In this document: piece after piece, positions 21,664-30,387 of the stretch | How positions within the stretch are numbered: the stretch's first letter is position 1 | How the letters are laid out: each line of letters starts with the position of its first letter | Origin: Symbiodinium natans | Taxonomy: Eukaryota; Sar; Dinophyceae; Suessiales; Symbiodiniaceae | NCBI GenBank assembly: GCA_905221605.1 | Contig: CAJNDS010002186.1 | Span: 313,001 to 377,000 of the forward strand | Reading direction: 5' to 3' | Length of the DNA stretch: 64,000 bases | Program-made: the position numbers and the translations under genes | The notes under the pieces: generated by a model | The model's database searches: none | Told to the model about the DNA's origin: nothing | Seen by the model: the letters and a program-made list of their open reading frames with translations, nothing else

Positions 21664-22814
21664 ACACTGAGTGCTTTCCGCCTATTCTGTTGCCTTCCAA
21701 GCAATGGCACCTGCAAGCTATACAGGACTTGCATTCCGGAGCTGAAATTATTTCTCTTGAGGCCCCCCCACTTTGGAATCCGGAACTGCTTTTGCGGTTT
21801 TGCCTCTACAATCGGATCAAGCCTCCCCCCGAGCTTGATACAACGTGGCCAGGGCTGGTCCAGTATCGAAGGCCATCTTTGCACCCACAGGGTAGATATT
21901 ATGCCATACGGCACTGGCAAACGAGTAAAAGGCTAACACGTTTCTTGGCCATCGGACCGAACGCAATTGAAATCGACATGAAAGGTGCGCATTATACGCT
22001 TTTGCGCCTCCTTACATGTCACAGCCCTACTCACCCACCCCTCCCAACGTTGCTTGAAGCCAGGGAGCTATTTAGTAGTCACCTTGCACGCGCGCCCAAA
22101 GCACAAACAGTACAAACCAAGCACTTGTTGCAAAGAGCAGTTGGAATGGACAGCAATGCTTTCCTTCGGCATGTTTATGAAGGTAGTATTGCTGCTTATG
22201 CCATCCCCCCTGCCTTGGCAAGTTTTCTTGCACATTTGGTGCAGGCTAAAGCTACCCTCCAGGTTATGATCCAGCAAGGAATCCCATTTTACCAACCGGA
22301 TGCAAGGGTCAACAACAGGAATTGGGCAACTTTTGCACTTGAAGCTGCGGAAAGCTTCGTAATGCGAAAAGGGCTCGCTGCAATGCTCCCGTACTGCGCA
22401 GGCACAGTGCTTTGGGTACATGACGGGGTGTACGTCAAAAATAGAAACGCAGTTTCACCCTTCATCGAAGGGGCTACTGAAGCGTTGGTTCAGCTCATCC
22501 AGGTGGGGCAGCACTGTCATCCACAGGTCACACCTAACCAGGAATTTGCTAACCTACAAGATGTCTTTGCTATTACCACCACGAAGAGTGAATTTAATGC
22601 GGCAGTTGATGCGTTAAATGCTGCGGGTATCGCGTGTCATAACCCTGCTCTCCCAAAGCACCCAAAGGCAACCACCAACAGGGTGTCCAAGCGCCTTATC
22701 CTGGAAGTTCAGGATATACTAGAGGTCGAGAGGCAAAGAGACGATAAAAGGAGACGCGTTGATGTTACAGCTGTTCCGCGTAGGGGATTGTGGGTAACAC
22801 CCCCCTCGTTGTGA
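21654..22814 (+). CDS. Retroelement ORF4, unknown protein with polymerase-like motifs
   Basis: A 386-codon frame whose ATG overlaps the ORF3 stop (ATGCAAATAA) and again lies in the -1 frame. The upstream sequence in its own frame is also protein-like (F-F-D-S-G-E-G-Q-P-H), suggesting it was once continuous with a longer product. Two segments catch the eye: E-I-D-M-K-G-A-H-Y near residue 105 and L-W-V-H-D-G-V-Y-V near residue 258. Their spacing and form recall motifs A and C of single-subunit polymerases (D-x-x and H-D), but I cannot align the remainder. The C-terminus is basic (K-R-R-R). The function is unknown; calling it part of the element rests on strand, spacing and composition. Confidence 0.65.
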   Translation: MQINTECFPPILLPSKQWHLQAIQDLHSGAEIISLEAPPLWNPELLLRFCLYNRIKPPPELDTTWPGLVQYRRPSLHPQGRYYAIRHWQTSKRLTRFLAIGPNAIEIDMKGAHYTLLRLLTCHSPTHPPLPTLLEARELFSSHLARAPKAQTVQTKHLLQRAVGMDSNAFLRHVYEGSIAAYAIPPALASFLAHLVQAKATLQVMIQQGIPFYQPDARVNNRNWATFALEAAESFVMRKGLAAMLPYCAGTVLWVHDGVYVKNRNAVSPFIEGATEALVQLIQVGQHCHPQVTPNQEFANLQDVFAITTTKSEFNAAVDALNAAGIACHNPALPKHPKATTNRVSKRLILEVQDILEVERQRDDKRRRVDVTAVPRRGLWVTPPSL

Positions 22815-22879
22815 TGCGTGTAGTCCCCATTTCAACCACCCTCCCTCTTTCGTGATGGCGGCACCTTTGGCTCAGACCA

Positions 22880-22901
22880 GTTGTGAACGCCCGGGCACAA
22901 C
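22880..22901 (+). promoter_or_regulatory. GCCC-loop hairpin before the next ORF
   Basis: GTTGTG-AAC-GCCC-GGG-CACAAC: a six-base-pair stem, a 2x2 A/G internal loop, one C-G pair and a GCCC loop. It ends five bases before ATG 22907. The loop is the same as in the leader array at 12400-12620. Confidence 0.6.
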
Positions 22902-22906
22902 CAAAC

Positions 22907-23488
22907 ATGCTGGCCGCCACACGCTGCCTCCTGGCTTGGCGTTACCATGAAGCCATTGGTAGTCATTCCAGCACAGCTGACTTCGAACTCACAGTCCTCC
23001 CTGCTGCAGCGGGAGCGATCCTCGTGGCTCTCTTAGAGGAAAGCAAGTCGAACGAAGCCCTTTCCCCGTACCATAAGGATCGTTTATATCGAGGCGTCTC
23101 CTTCGGTAATCCACAGATCATTCACGAGATTGTCGAAGATCTGGATGAGGAAAAACTCCTACTTGCATGGACTCTCATTGAAGTCATTGCAAGGCTGGAC
23201 GCTGCCACTCAACCTCGCGCTACCGTGTCAATGGAATGGAAAATAAGTACACCAAATCTCCGTGCCATCTCGTGCGTTGGAGAACGTGCGCTTGCCCAAT
23301 CACTTTCGGAGCACTTTTCTTTGACCCCCAAGTGGTCTTCACGAGTTGTCGGGGCTTTAATCGGGCACAAAACTGGATGGGGTAGGGTAGATGCATTGCT
23401 CCAGGTCTTAACGCCAAGAGCAACAGTCATTGCCCGTGAACTGTGTGAGTGTGAACAATTCCCCTATCACTTCTTTTGGCCGTGGTAG
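22907..23488 (+). CDS. Small hypothetical ORF
   Basis: ATG 22907 gives a 193-aa protein; the open frame extends eight codons further to a GTG, but ATG is preferred for a eukaryote. It is Ala/Leu-rich and probably mostly helical (D-L-D-E-E-K-L-L-L-A-W-T-L). I recognise no family. A short L-L-L-A-W similarity with the ORF at 28003-28695 is noticeable but not enough to call homology. It follows the retroelement by 92 bases on the same strand, with a GCCC hairpin at its start. Confidence 0.5.
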   Translation: MLAATRCLLAWRYHEAIGSHSSTADFELTVLPAAAGAILVALLEESKSNEALSPYHKDRLYRGVSFGNPQIIHEIVEDLDEEKLLLAWTLIEVIARLDAATQPRATVSMEWKISTPNLRAISCVGERALAQSLSEHFSLTPKWSSRVVGALIGHKTGWGRVDALLQVLTPRATVIARELCECEQFPYHFFWPW

Positions 23489-23835
23489 TCATACCTTGTT
23501 TCTTCTCACACAATAGATTCAGAGCCACGTTATTGGCTTTAATGCCCCTGGCTGGACCCACCTCACTTTGGCCATCTGTTCGCAGACAGTGGAGCTATGT
23601 GCCAATGTGTCCACTGAGTGAGGGTGTGGTTGCCCCTTGTACTTTGTGCTCGGTGGGCTTTATTGCCGCTTATGGTACTTGTACCTTTACGTGCTCCTCT
23701 GTTATTTGCTTCGTTGATTGATCACTGCTAACATTGTGATCACCTACCCCTCCCCATCCGAATATAGTTGGCACATGCGTGGCAGTTATTTTGCTCAAGC
23801 GCTCGTTATGGGAGCACTGACCCTTAACCCGCGCA
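23489..23835. other. Inter-ORF spacer with a hairpin
   Basis: No gene seen. A perfect stem TGATCAC / GTGATCA with a ten-base loop lies at 23719-23742. Confidence 0.5.
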
Positions 23836-25188
23836 ATGGCCTTCTGTCTGGATTTGGCGCCGGATCATCTTAGGAAGATTCTTGGCTCTTCCATCCACAC
23901 TTCGCCCTGCCTCTTCTCGTATGACAACAAATTCTGCATCGTGGAGACCAGTATCGCCTTTTGCATTATGCAGCTGGCTGGCACGGTCTCCATTCGTGCA
24001 CACTTGGATGCCGATGTAAAGTCCTCCGAATTGGTTGGGGCTGCTCTCCAGCTTATCCACCGCTGTTGGTCCAAGGGACTTGCCCTCCAGTTAAGGGAGA
24101 TAGATGGATGCGGATGCCTTGAGTGGCAGCAATGGGGGTTGCAAACTCTGCGCGCTATGGGTTCGGTGAGTGTGGCGTGGCATAATGTACTTGCTGGCCA
24201 CATCAGGCAGGTGTATATAATTGCGCTCCCGGTAACATTGCATGCATCTTGCAGAATTGCCACTACCACCCTGGGCAGCTACGAGGTGTTCTTTCTTCGG
24301 TTGAGCTCGCTGTCCTGTCTGCCTGTCTTCCGTCTTCATGCACCTCTTCTCGCATACCAAAGGTCACCTCCCACCCTGCTTGCTCGTGCCACCCATCATG
24401 GTTTTTGGCCTGGCGTTCTTAAACGCCCCTCTGGGCCCCTCCCAGCTGAGAATGGCACCGGTGCGCCACGAGTGCAAGAGTACCAGTTCACCACCCAAAC
24501 GGCCTGCGCCTTCCACGAACAGGGTCTTGGTGCGACCTGTGCTTTCGTTGGCCAAATCGCCACCTTCGTCCTCGTTGAAGTTGGACTCGAGTTTGGATGT
24601 ATGCTCAAGTACACCATGTGTTGCTCACCCTACACGCACGGAGAGTGGTACCTCCTCGACTCTACCCAACTAGGCGCTGAACTTCTTCCGCTCCTCCTGG
24701 AAAACATGGCCTTCCGACTCGATCTCAATCTGGTGCAAATCCAAGTAGTTGTCCAGGGACTGACTTTTGCTGTCCCTCTAGTCAGCTTTCTTGTTGATTG
24801 GCCTGTTGGCACGGTCTTTATTGCTGTTGCCTTCCCCTCCTTTGAGCACATGGTAGAGGCGCATCCGGTCCTGGTAGGGTCTTACTTTAGTAGGCGCCTC
24901 TGTATTGTCAATCCGCCTGATGGGATGCTCCCTCTCAATCTCACAATCGATCCAATGCTGCCGGTGCTAATGCTGCAAATACTGATTGTGCAACACATGC
25001 GGCAACGGAGTGGTTACCTTGAAAGTCGGGCTTTCGTACTTTGCGATGAACAGGGCTTTGTTGCGGACACGTGCACCAAAATCCAAACAGCGTTCCATGA
25101 GGATGCGAGGGTGCTTCTTAAGTACAAGTGCCTCACCTTCGAAGGTCACCTGTTTAGATTGGTCTCCGCCTCCCACAGCCTACTTTGA
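23836..25188 (+). CDS. Hypothetical ORF, first of a tandem paralogous pair
   Basis: A 450-aa protein from ATG 23836. No known family recognised. Its C-terminal part matches that of the next ORF: V-D-W-P-V-G-T, then a hydrophobic L-M-L-Q...Q-x-M-R-x-R-S-G-x-L-E-x-R-x-F-V-L, then D-x-Q-G-x-V-A and L-L-K at the end. The paired genes are in the same orientation, 163 bases apart, as expected from tandem duplication followed by deep divergence. The protein is hydrophobic in patches without a clear signal peptide. Being in the same-strand run suggests it belongs to the multi-gene element. Confidence 0.65.
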   Translation: MAFCLDLAPDHLRKILGSSIHTSPCLFSYDNKFCIVETSIAFCIMQLAGTVSIRAHLDADVKSSELVGAALQLIHRCWSKGLALQLREIDGCGCLEWQQWGLQTLRAMGSVSVAWHNVLAGHIRQVYIIALPVTLHASCRIATTTLGSYEVFFLRLSSLSCLPVFRLHAPLLAYQRSPPTLLARATHHGFWPGVLKRPSGPLPAENGTGAPRVQEYQFTTQTACAFHEQGLGATCAFVGQIATFVLVEVGLEFGCMLKYTMCCSPYTHGEWYLLDSTQLGAELLPLLLENMAFRLDLNLVQIQVVVQGLTFAVPLVSFLVDWPVGTVFIAVAFPSFEHMVEAHPVLVGSYFSRRLCIVNPPDGMLPLNLTIDPMLPVLMLQILIVQHMRQRSGYLESRAFVLCDEQGFVADTCTKIQTAFHEDARVLLKYKCLTFEGHLFRLVSASHSLL

Positions 25189-25351
25189 TGCTAGGACGGC
25201 TGGCTTTGCTGCATTGGTAACGCCTCCTTGCCGCCTTTTGGCTCACACTAGCGTAGTAGTGCTTTGGCTCATGGGAGTCTGAGGCTGCCCCGCAACGTCA
25301 CTTTCCTGCCGCCACACTATACGACTCGTTGCCTTGCGGCTAAACTTGAGC

Positions 25352-26752
25352 ATGTCAACAGAGGAAGATTGCCTTGACAGCGACCCAAGGCAGCTTGAGT
25401 ACGCCCGTACTCTTGCTCTGCCGCAAGCTCTGTCCTTGGATCTGTCCCCCGTGGCCTTGACGCTGGTCCTAGGCAATGACCCTCTAACTCCTCTTTGCGG
25501 AGGTGGAGAGGACCCTGTGCAACGACTGACATCGTCAGTCGCGCAACGCCTTCTTGTGGATCTCTGCAACATCAAGGTTGTTCTTGCCCTGCCATTGCAG
25601 AGTGTTCATGGCACTGAAAATGCCGCTGATGCCTTCCAGGCTTGGATTAGTTGGAGCATAAGCCAAGAAATAAAGATCGGCCAGGTCTCGGGCGGCCTAG
25701 ACTTTCATTGGCACATGCTTCATTGGCGCCAATTGGCTATCCAGTCTGTGGCCTGTCTTGCATCAGTTAATTCGCACTGGTTCCGACTTCTCTCGGAAGG
25801 TCTGAGGGGAATGCCCTTCTTTGCGATTCCCACGGGGGAACACGCCGGAGCGTTCTTTGGAGTCACGCCTCTTGACGAATGCACTTACGACGTCCATGCA
25901 GTTGGAGACTTCCCACTCGCGAGCCTCCGCTTCCTCCGACTGCGTTCACCGTTTACAGCTGACTTTGCCAATCAAACTCCTGCAAGACAGCTTCTGGGCG
26001 GGCGACTTGCTCATGAGCATCATTGGCCTGCCCAAATGGACTCTCCTCACCCGCAGGCAGAGGGCCACTGTGGCAGTCTATGGCCTCGCACACAGTCCAC
26101 CTTGCAGCGTCACGTGCCTGCCCCTTGGTCAGTCCGTGAAGCAGCTTCTCGTTGTAGGGTAAGGTATGCTGGCCTTGTTGCCAATCTCACCCTTGTACGT
26201 GTTACTCAACATCGAGGTTGTATGATTCAAATCGTTTGGTGTGTTGCTCCCTTTCGACAAGAAGCTCTTGAAGGGGATACTCTCCAACTTACCACTCAAC
26301 TTTTCCCTGCCTTATGTGCTTTGTGCCCGAACCGCCTGCAGCCAGATCTCCTTGGGGTCTTCGCTGTCTCGCAGCTTAGCCACCTACCTGTCCCTCCGTG
26401 CTGTGCCCTGGTAGATTGGCCGGTGGGCACACCGTTCACTGTATATGCCTACAATGATCTCCTGGCTGTAAGAGCTGCGCATCCACCCGTCACTGTTGGC
26501 TGGCCGTCCTGGCACCTGCAGCTCCTCAACCCAAGCGATTGGAATGACCTACCTTGCCCTGTTTTGGCTTCCGGTAGCTGGCCTGTGTCCCTGTTGATGG
26601 TCAAATGCGTGCAAGCGATGAGAGAACGCAGTGGGCACCTCGAGTGTCGATCTTTTGTCCTGGCCGACTCACAAGGGGCAGTTGCGAGTCCTACGTCGGC
26701 AGTACGCCGAGCTTTTGCTCCGAATGCAAACATACTTCTGAAAATGCAGTAG
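25352..26752 (+). CDS. Hypothetical ORF, second of the tandem paralogous pair
   Basis: ATG 25352 gives 466 aa (the frame is open a little further upstream without ATG). It shares with the preceding ORF the blocks A-L-V-D-W-P-V-G-T, the A-H-P-x-V motif, M-R-E-R-S-G-H-L-E-C-R-S-F-V-L, and the closing A-F-x-x-x-A-x-I-L-L-K. Outside these blocks the two are very different, so the duplication is old and both frames have been kept open, which implies selection. The function is unknown. Confidence 0.65.
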   Translation: MSTEEDCLDSDPRQLEYARTLALPQALSLDLSPVALTLVLGNDPLTPLCGGGEDPVQRLTSSVAQRLLVDLCNIKVVLALPLQSVHGTENAADAFQAWISWSISQEIKIGQVSGGLDFHWHMLHWRQLAIQSVACLASVNSHWFRLLSEGLRGMPFFAIPTGEHAGAFFGVTPLDECTYDVHAVGDFPLASLRFLRLRSPFTADFANQTPARQLLGGRLAHEHHWPAQMDSPHPQAEGHCGSLWPRTQSTLQRHVPAPWSVREAASRCRVRYAGLVANLTLVRVTQHRGCMIQIVWCVAPFRQEALEGDTLQLTTQLFPALCALCPNRLQPDLLGVFAVSQLSHLPVPPCCALVDWPVGTPFTVYAYNDLLAVRAAHPPVTVGWPSWHLQLLNPSDWNDLPCPVLASGSWPVSLLMVKCVQAMRERSGHLECRSFVLADSQGAVASPTSAVRRAFAPNANILLKMQ

Positions 26753-27581
26753 GGACCCCGCCTTTACCAATGCTTGGTCTTGGAAGCATGAGGGTCTCGT
26801 TCTCCAGTTTCACACTGCTTTCGCGGTTTTGCTTTCTCGGGAATGTGTTGGCGGGACTTTTTCATGGGTGCTGTGCAGTGCTGGCTCAGGTCAACTCTGT
26901 AGATCCGAGGTAGTCCACCGCCTTCCCCTCAGGAAGGCAGCACTGACATGGTTGAGGCATCCAGCCCTCAAAGCCATATGGAACGTCTTGCTCCGCTGCT
27001 TGTGATTGTCTCGCAGTTGAGCCTTACGTCGGCCTACTGTAGGCCCGCCTCCAGGCACAGCGATAGACACCTTCACGACTGCCCATTGGATGCATTGCGT
27101 TGTATCTTCTTTGAGGCGTGCACTGTGTGCTTGAGCCTGTGGTTAATTATAGAGCCGCGCGAAGGCCTCTCCGAGCCTCCACAAGTGTACCTCTGGTGGC
27201 AACAACAGTCGAATTGGGGTTGTTGTTATACTCGCCTCCCTCACGTCGCTCCTGGAGTCGAGAATATAGGGTAGCCCTCCCATCCCTGAGGGAAACCGCG
27301 AGAGTGGCTGCTGTTTGTCGGCGCTGGGGAGGTATCATCGGGGCTTGGGCATCGCGCAGGCGTTTTGTGACATCGACGTCAACCTTCGCCAGTACACAGC
27401 GTGTTGTGCCCGTCGTGCGTGTGAACTGCACCCATTTAAAATTGCAGCTTCATGTTACGGAATTGATGGACTTGGGTGTCGCGCGAATGCGGAACAATGC
27501 TCTACTCTTCCCCTCCTCGAGCCAGGCTAGGACCCCAGTCACTGGGCAAGTGGAGGAGGACGGTTGAGTTGCTCATGCCAC

Positions 27582-27601
27582 GTGAGTGCGCCCGCACTCA
27601 C
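27582..27601 (+). promoter_or_regulatory. GCCC-loop hairpin
   Basis: GTGAGTGC-GCCC-GCACTCAC, a perfect eight-pair stem with a GCCC loop. The same 20 bases plus flanks recur 231 bases downstream. Confidence 0.8.
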
Positions 27602-27812
27602 ACGGCGGTGTAGGAACCTGCATCTCTTCTCAAGGCAGTAGATCCATTTACGTTCTCTGTACAAGTTTGACGAGCAGTGACCCCTCACCGCAATTTCCGA
27701 GCAGGGGCTCGGTGAAGCGGCTCAGGAGCTCCCATTCGGGTTGCTCCCTTGCTCCCGAGTAACACCTGCGGAGAATCTTGTGAGGGTGCGGGAGTGATGT
27801 GATGTTGGGTAC

Positions 27813-27832
27813 GTGAGTGCGCCCGCACTCAC
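27813..27832 (+). promoter_or_regulatory. GCCC-loop hairpin, second copy
   Basis: Identical to 27582-27601, including the ACAC that follows. It lies 170 bases before ATG 28003. Confidence 0.8.
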
Positions 27833-28002
27833 ACGCCCTAGTCCCCCGCATGGATTGACAGTTTGTTCCTGTGGCTCATAGCCCTCTCAGCCGCGAACAT
27901 AAAGGAGTGATGGTATTACCCGCTAACTTGCCCCCTTGTTCTGTGCCGCCAGGGCTCACAGGAGCAGGCGCCCGCTTGCCCTCCTCGAACTAACTGCCCG
28001 GC

Positions 28003-28695
28003 ATGGCTGCTTCGTTGGTCATTGGTGGCAGCCTTTACACTGCTGTCAATGGAGATGGCGACAGTGACTGGGAAAGATGCTACCCTTACGAACACCCGGA
28101 GATCTTTTCCAGCGAGCCCATCCTCGAAGGCCACGGCCACACTTGTAGTGCTGGCTGGATATCGCTCACCAAGCTCCTCGTGCTGCAAGGAATCCGCGAT
28201 GCCTCGGCAGCCCAAGGACGTCCTAATCAACGGACCCTCGCCATGGTTGCTGCGGCCGAACTCGCGCACTCTGTTGGAGGTCATCGTGCCTGGCTTGCAC
28301 ACCACCTTCGAGATCTTTCGCAGGATTTGAGGAACGAGCTTGCCCAGGAGTACGGGGCGTTACTGGCTATGTTCAGACGTCCGCCTGGACCACAGCAGAA
28401 TGCCCTTTTAGCCTGGGCCAGGCCAATCATTGTGCATCGCCAGGAAGATTTTCCAATTTACCTCATAAAAGCGCATTTGGAGCAGCATCTTTTGCTTGCA
28501 TGGCGTTTCACTGCCGATAAAGTCAATTTGCTTTTGCAGGCGATGTCCGATGCTGTCCCCAATGATAATGCCGTCATTCTGGAGTGGGTAGCGTGCTTCC
28601 TTGATGAACGTATTGCTACCGACATTCTCGAGCATTTAGATGACGAGACCATGCATCTGCTTGAGGACAATCGGCATTCGGATAGTGACATCTAA
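28003..28695 (+). CDS. Hypothetical ORF
   Basis: A 230-aa protein from ATG 28003. No family recognised. The middle is Ala/Leu-rich and probably helical (A-W-L-A-H-H-L-R-D-L), and the C-terminus is acidic (D-D-E-T...D-S-D-I). It sits between the palindrome-rich spacer and the hydrolase-like ORF, on the same strand as the rest of the run. Confidence 0.55.
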   Translation: MAASLVIGGSLYTAVNGDGDSDWERCYPYEHPEIFSSEPILEGHGHTCSAGWISLTKLLVLQGIRDASAAQGRPNQRTLAMVAAAELAHSVGGHRAWLAHHLRDLSQDLRNELAQEYGALLAMFRRPPGPQQNALLAWARPIIVHRQEDFPIYLIKAHLEQHLLLAWRFTADKVNLLLQAMSDAVPNDNAVILEWVACFLDERIATDILEHLDDETMHLLEDNRHSDSDI

Positions 28696-28976
28696 CGCTG
28701 ACCTTGTGCGAATACGGAACAAACGGCGGCCTAGTACACCGGTCGTTATCCATGGTCATGCGGCATTCCTGTATTGTCATGCTGTTGTCTTGACCGATTT
28801 GGAAAGTTGTAACCATTGATCATGTTATACTGCTGATGTAGTCTCCTACTGAAGGGAGCTGAGTCAGGGAAAGTTGGGAGCAAGCTTGTTGTTGTGTGAC
28901 ATTCTTTGCGCTGGACGGCACGGCTCTCAGGCAAGGCTGCCCAGTCTTCCTCTACCTTGCCCCATCAATTGGGTAG
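28696..28976. other. Spacer, nothing recognised
   Basis: No gene or clear repeat seen between the 230-aa ORF and the hydrolase-like frame. A short ATG frame in another phase (28994 onward) overlaps the next ORF start. Confidence 0.5.
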
Positions 28977-29864
28977 GCTGCCTCTTCTTCGCCATGGCAT
29001 TGCAAAGAGCCCCTTGGCCTGGAGAACCTGCAGCCTCCTCCATTGGTCGCCCCTCCGCTCGTAGCTGGGCGTGAAAACACCTGGATTACGGCGAGCCATG
29101 GCAGTTCAACCCTCCCCTTTGTTGTATCCCGGCCGAGTGCGGATGCAGGGGAAGCCAACTCGATAGTGCTTCTCCTCCCTGGTTGTGGACACTTCTATGT
29201 GGAGAATATGCACCCACTGCCTTGGCAAGGGGCCATCGAGTACCTGTGGAGCAACCTGGCTTTCAAAAAGGCCGTCATTGCCTGCGCATGGCCTGTGGCG
29301 GGACAAGCAGGCTCACCGCCTGCCTGGATGCTGCCTGACGGTGCTGCCTGGACCAAGGCAGTGTATACAATGGAAATTCTACCGCTCCTACTGGCCGTCC
29401 AACGTGATGCGAGCCCTCGCATCTCCTTGCCCACATATCTCATGGGCCTTGGCTCTGGAGGAACCATCACCTACCAGATTGCAATTTCCGAGGCCCATGC
29501 GACCTTCCGGGCTTGTGTTTGCATGGGCCCCATTAGGCTGCCTTCTTTGCTGCCAGCCCCCACGAGCGGGGAGACACGAATGAGAGTCTATGGCGGACGA
29601 AAGGACGTAGAGACCTTTCAGCACCACCTTCGGATGTGCTACTCGGTGCGGGGCAATCATCGCGTGCCTCCTGTCACAGAAGCCCTTTCCGAAGACTCAC
29701 ACTTTACTGCCTTCAAGGGCTACGGACGCACGCAGTACCCCTGGGCCCCCGGCCTCACCATCCGCCAGGTGGTTATCGGCAAGGACCCGGAGCATGTGGT
29801 GTGGCCTGCATTGCTGAGCGACCCTGATTGGCTGCTGGCGGACCATATCGAGCTCCCGGAGTAG
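28977..29864 (+). CDS. Alpha/beta-hydrolase-like ORF without an obvious ATG
   Basis: The open frame runs from 28977, after a TAG, to the stop at 29862-29864, with no ATG until well inside the domain. The start may therefore be non-AUG, spliced, or lost by an indel; a short ATG frame at 28994 in another phase overlaps it. Hydrolase-fold features: S-I-V-L-L-L-P-G-C-G-H-F-Y near the start, then a nucleophile-elbow-like L-M-G-L-G-S-G-G-T, an R-V-Y-G-G-R-K-D segment that could hold the acid, and H-F/H-V residues near the end. The elbow lacks the usual first Gly of GxSxG (L-G-S-G-G), so activity is uncertain. Fragments of a sister copy lie at 40343-40800. Confidence 0.6.
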   Translation, partial: AASSSPWHCKEPLGLENLQPPPLVAPPLVAGRENTWITASHGSSTLPFVVSRPSADAGEANSIVLLLPGCGHFYVENMHPLPWQGAIEYLWSNLAFKKAVIACAWPVAGQAGSPPAWMLPDGAAWTKAVYTMEILPLLLAVQRDASPRISLPTYLMGLGSGGTITYQIAISEAHATFRACVCMGPIRLPSLLPAPTSGETRMRVYGGRKDVETFQHHLRMCYSVRGNHRVPPVTEALSEDSHFTAFKGYGRTQYPWAPGLTIRQVVIGKDPEHVVWPALLSDPDWLLADHIELPE

Positions 29865-30387
29865 TCGTTGGGGCAGGGTAGAGAGTGCCTTCCTTTTTCC
29901 ATTTTAATCGATTTATGCGCGCCGGCCCTTGTGTTGTCGCTACAAACAGACCAGCAACCGAGGTATGCCTGCATTCTGGTGCTACTACTGTGCACGGACA
30001 AAGTAAAGGATGCCATTGTCTCCAGGTCATTGCTTTGTACATGCAGCACATTGCAGCCACAAGTAACAGCCACCTGCGATGACACGCTGCATTCCTTTTC
30101 AGGTTGCGCGTTGGATGTGCCTTGGCTCAAGCTAAGGGTGGCTGGCTGACTGAACGAGGAACCCATTGTGTAGAGGGTTGTAACGCTCCTGACTGGTTTT
30201 TTCTCGCCTTTCTGCTTCTTCTCTCCTGTGTGCTGTGCTTTTTGTTTGGTCCTCCCCTTCCTGGAGTCCTCCCTAGTTTTTGTAAGGGCTTTCCAGGGAT
30301 CTTGGCGTCTGAAGGTTGCCTCGTGGTTCTCCGCTGCCTGTGGGGTAGTCACATGAGTTTGGCCTGCCATGTTCGGTGAGTGATGCC
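29865..30387. other. Spacer without recognisable gene
   Basis: T-rich from about 30190 to 30290. The short frames on both strands are unrecognised, and I see no clear inverted repeat. Confidence 0.5.

Larger units (their letters stand above)
26753..28002. other. 1.25-kb inter-ORF region rich in palindromes
   Basis: Only short frames, none recognised. Inverted repeats: GCCTTCC-CCTCA-GGAAGGC at 26920-26938, GGCCTAC-T-GTAGGCC at 27031-27045, and two identical GCCC-loop hairpins at 27582-27601 and 27813-27832. The density of stems suggests structured RNA between cistrons or a decayed module. Confidence 0.6.

Noticed and set aside
29720-30370. 216-aa minus-strand frame
   Set aside because: Lies mostly opposite the hydrolase-like ORF and its spacer, with no motif; taken as a shadow.
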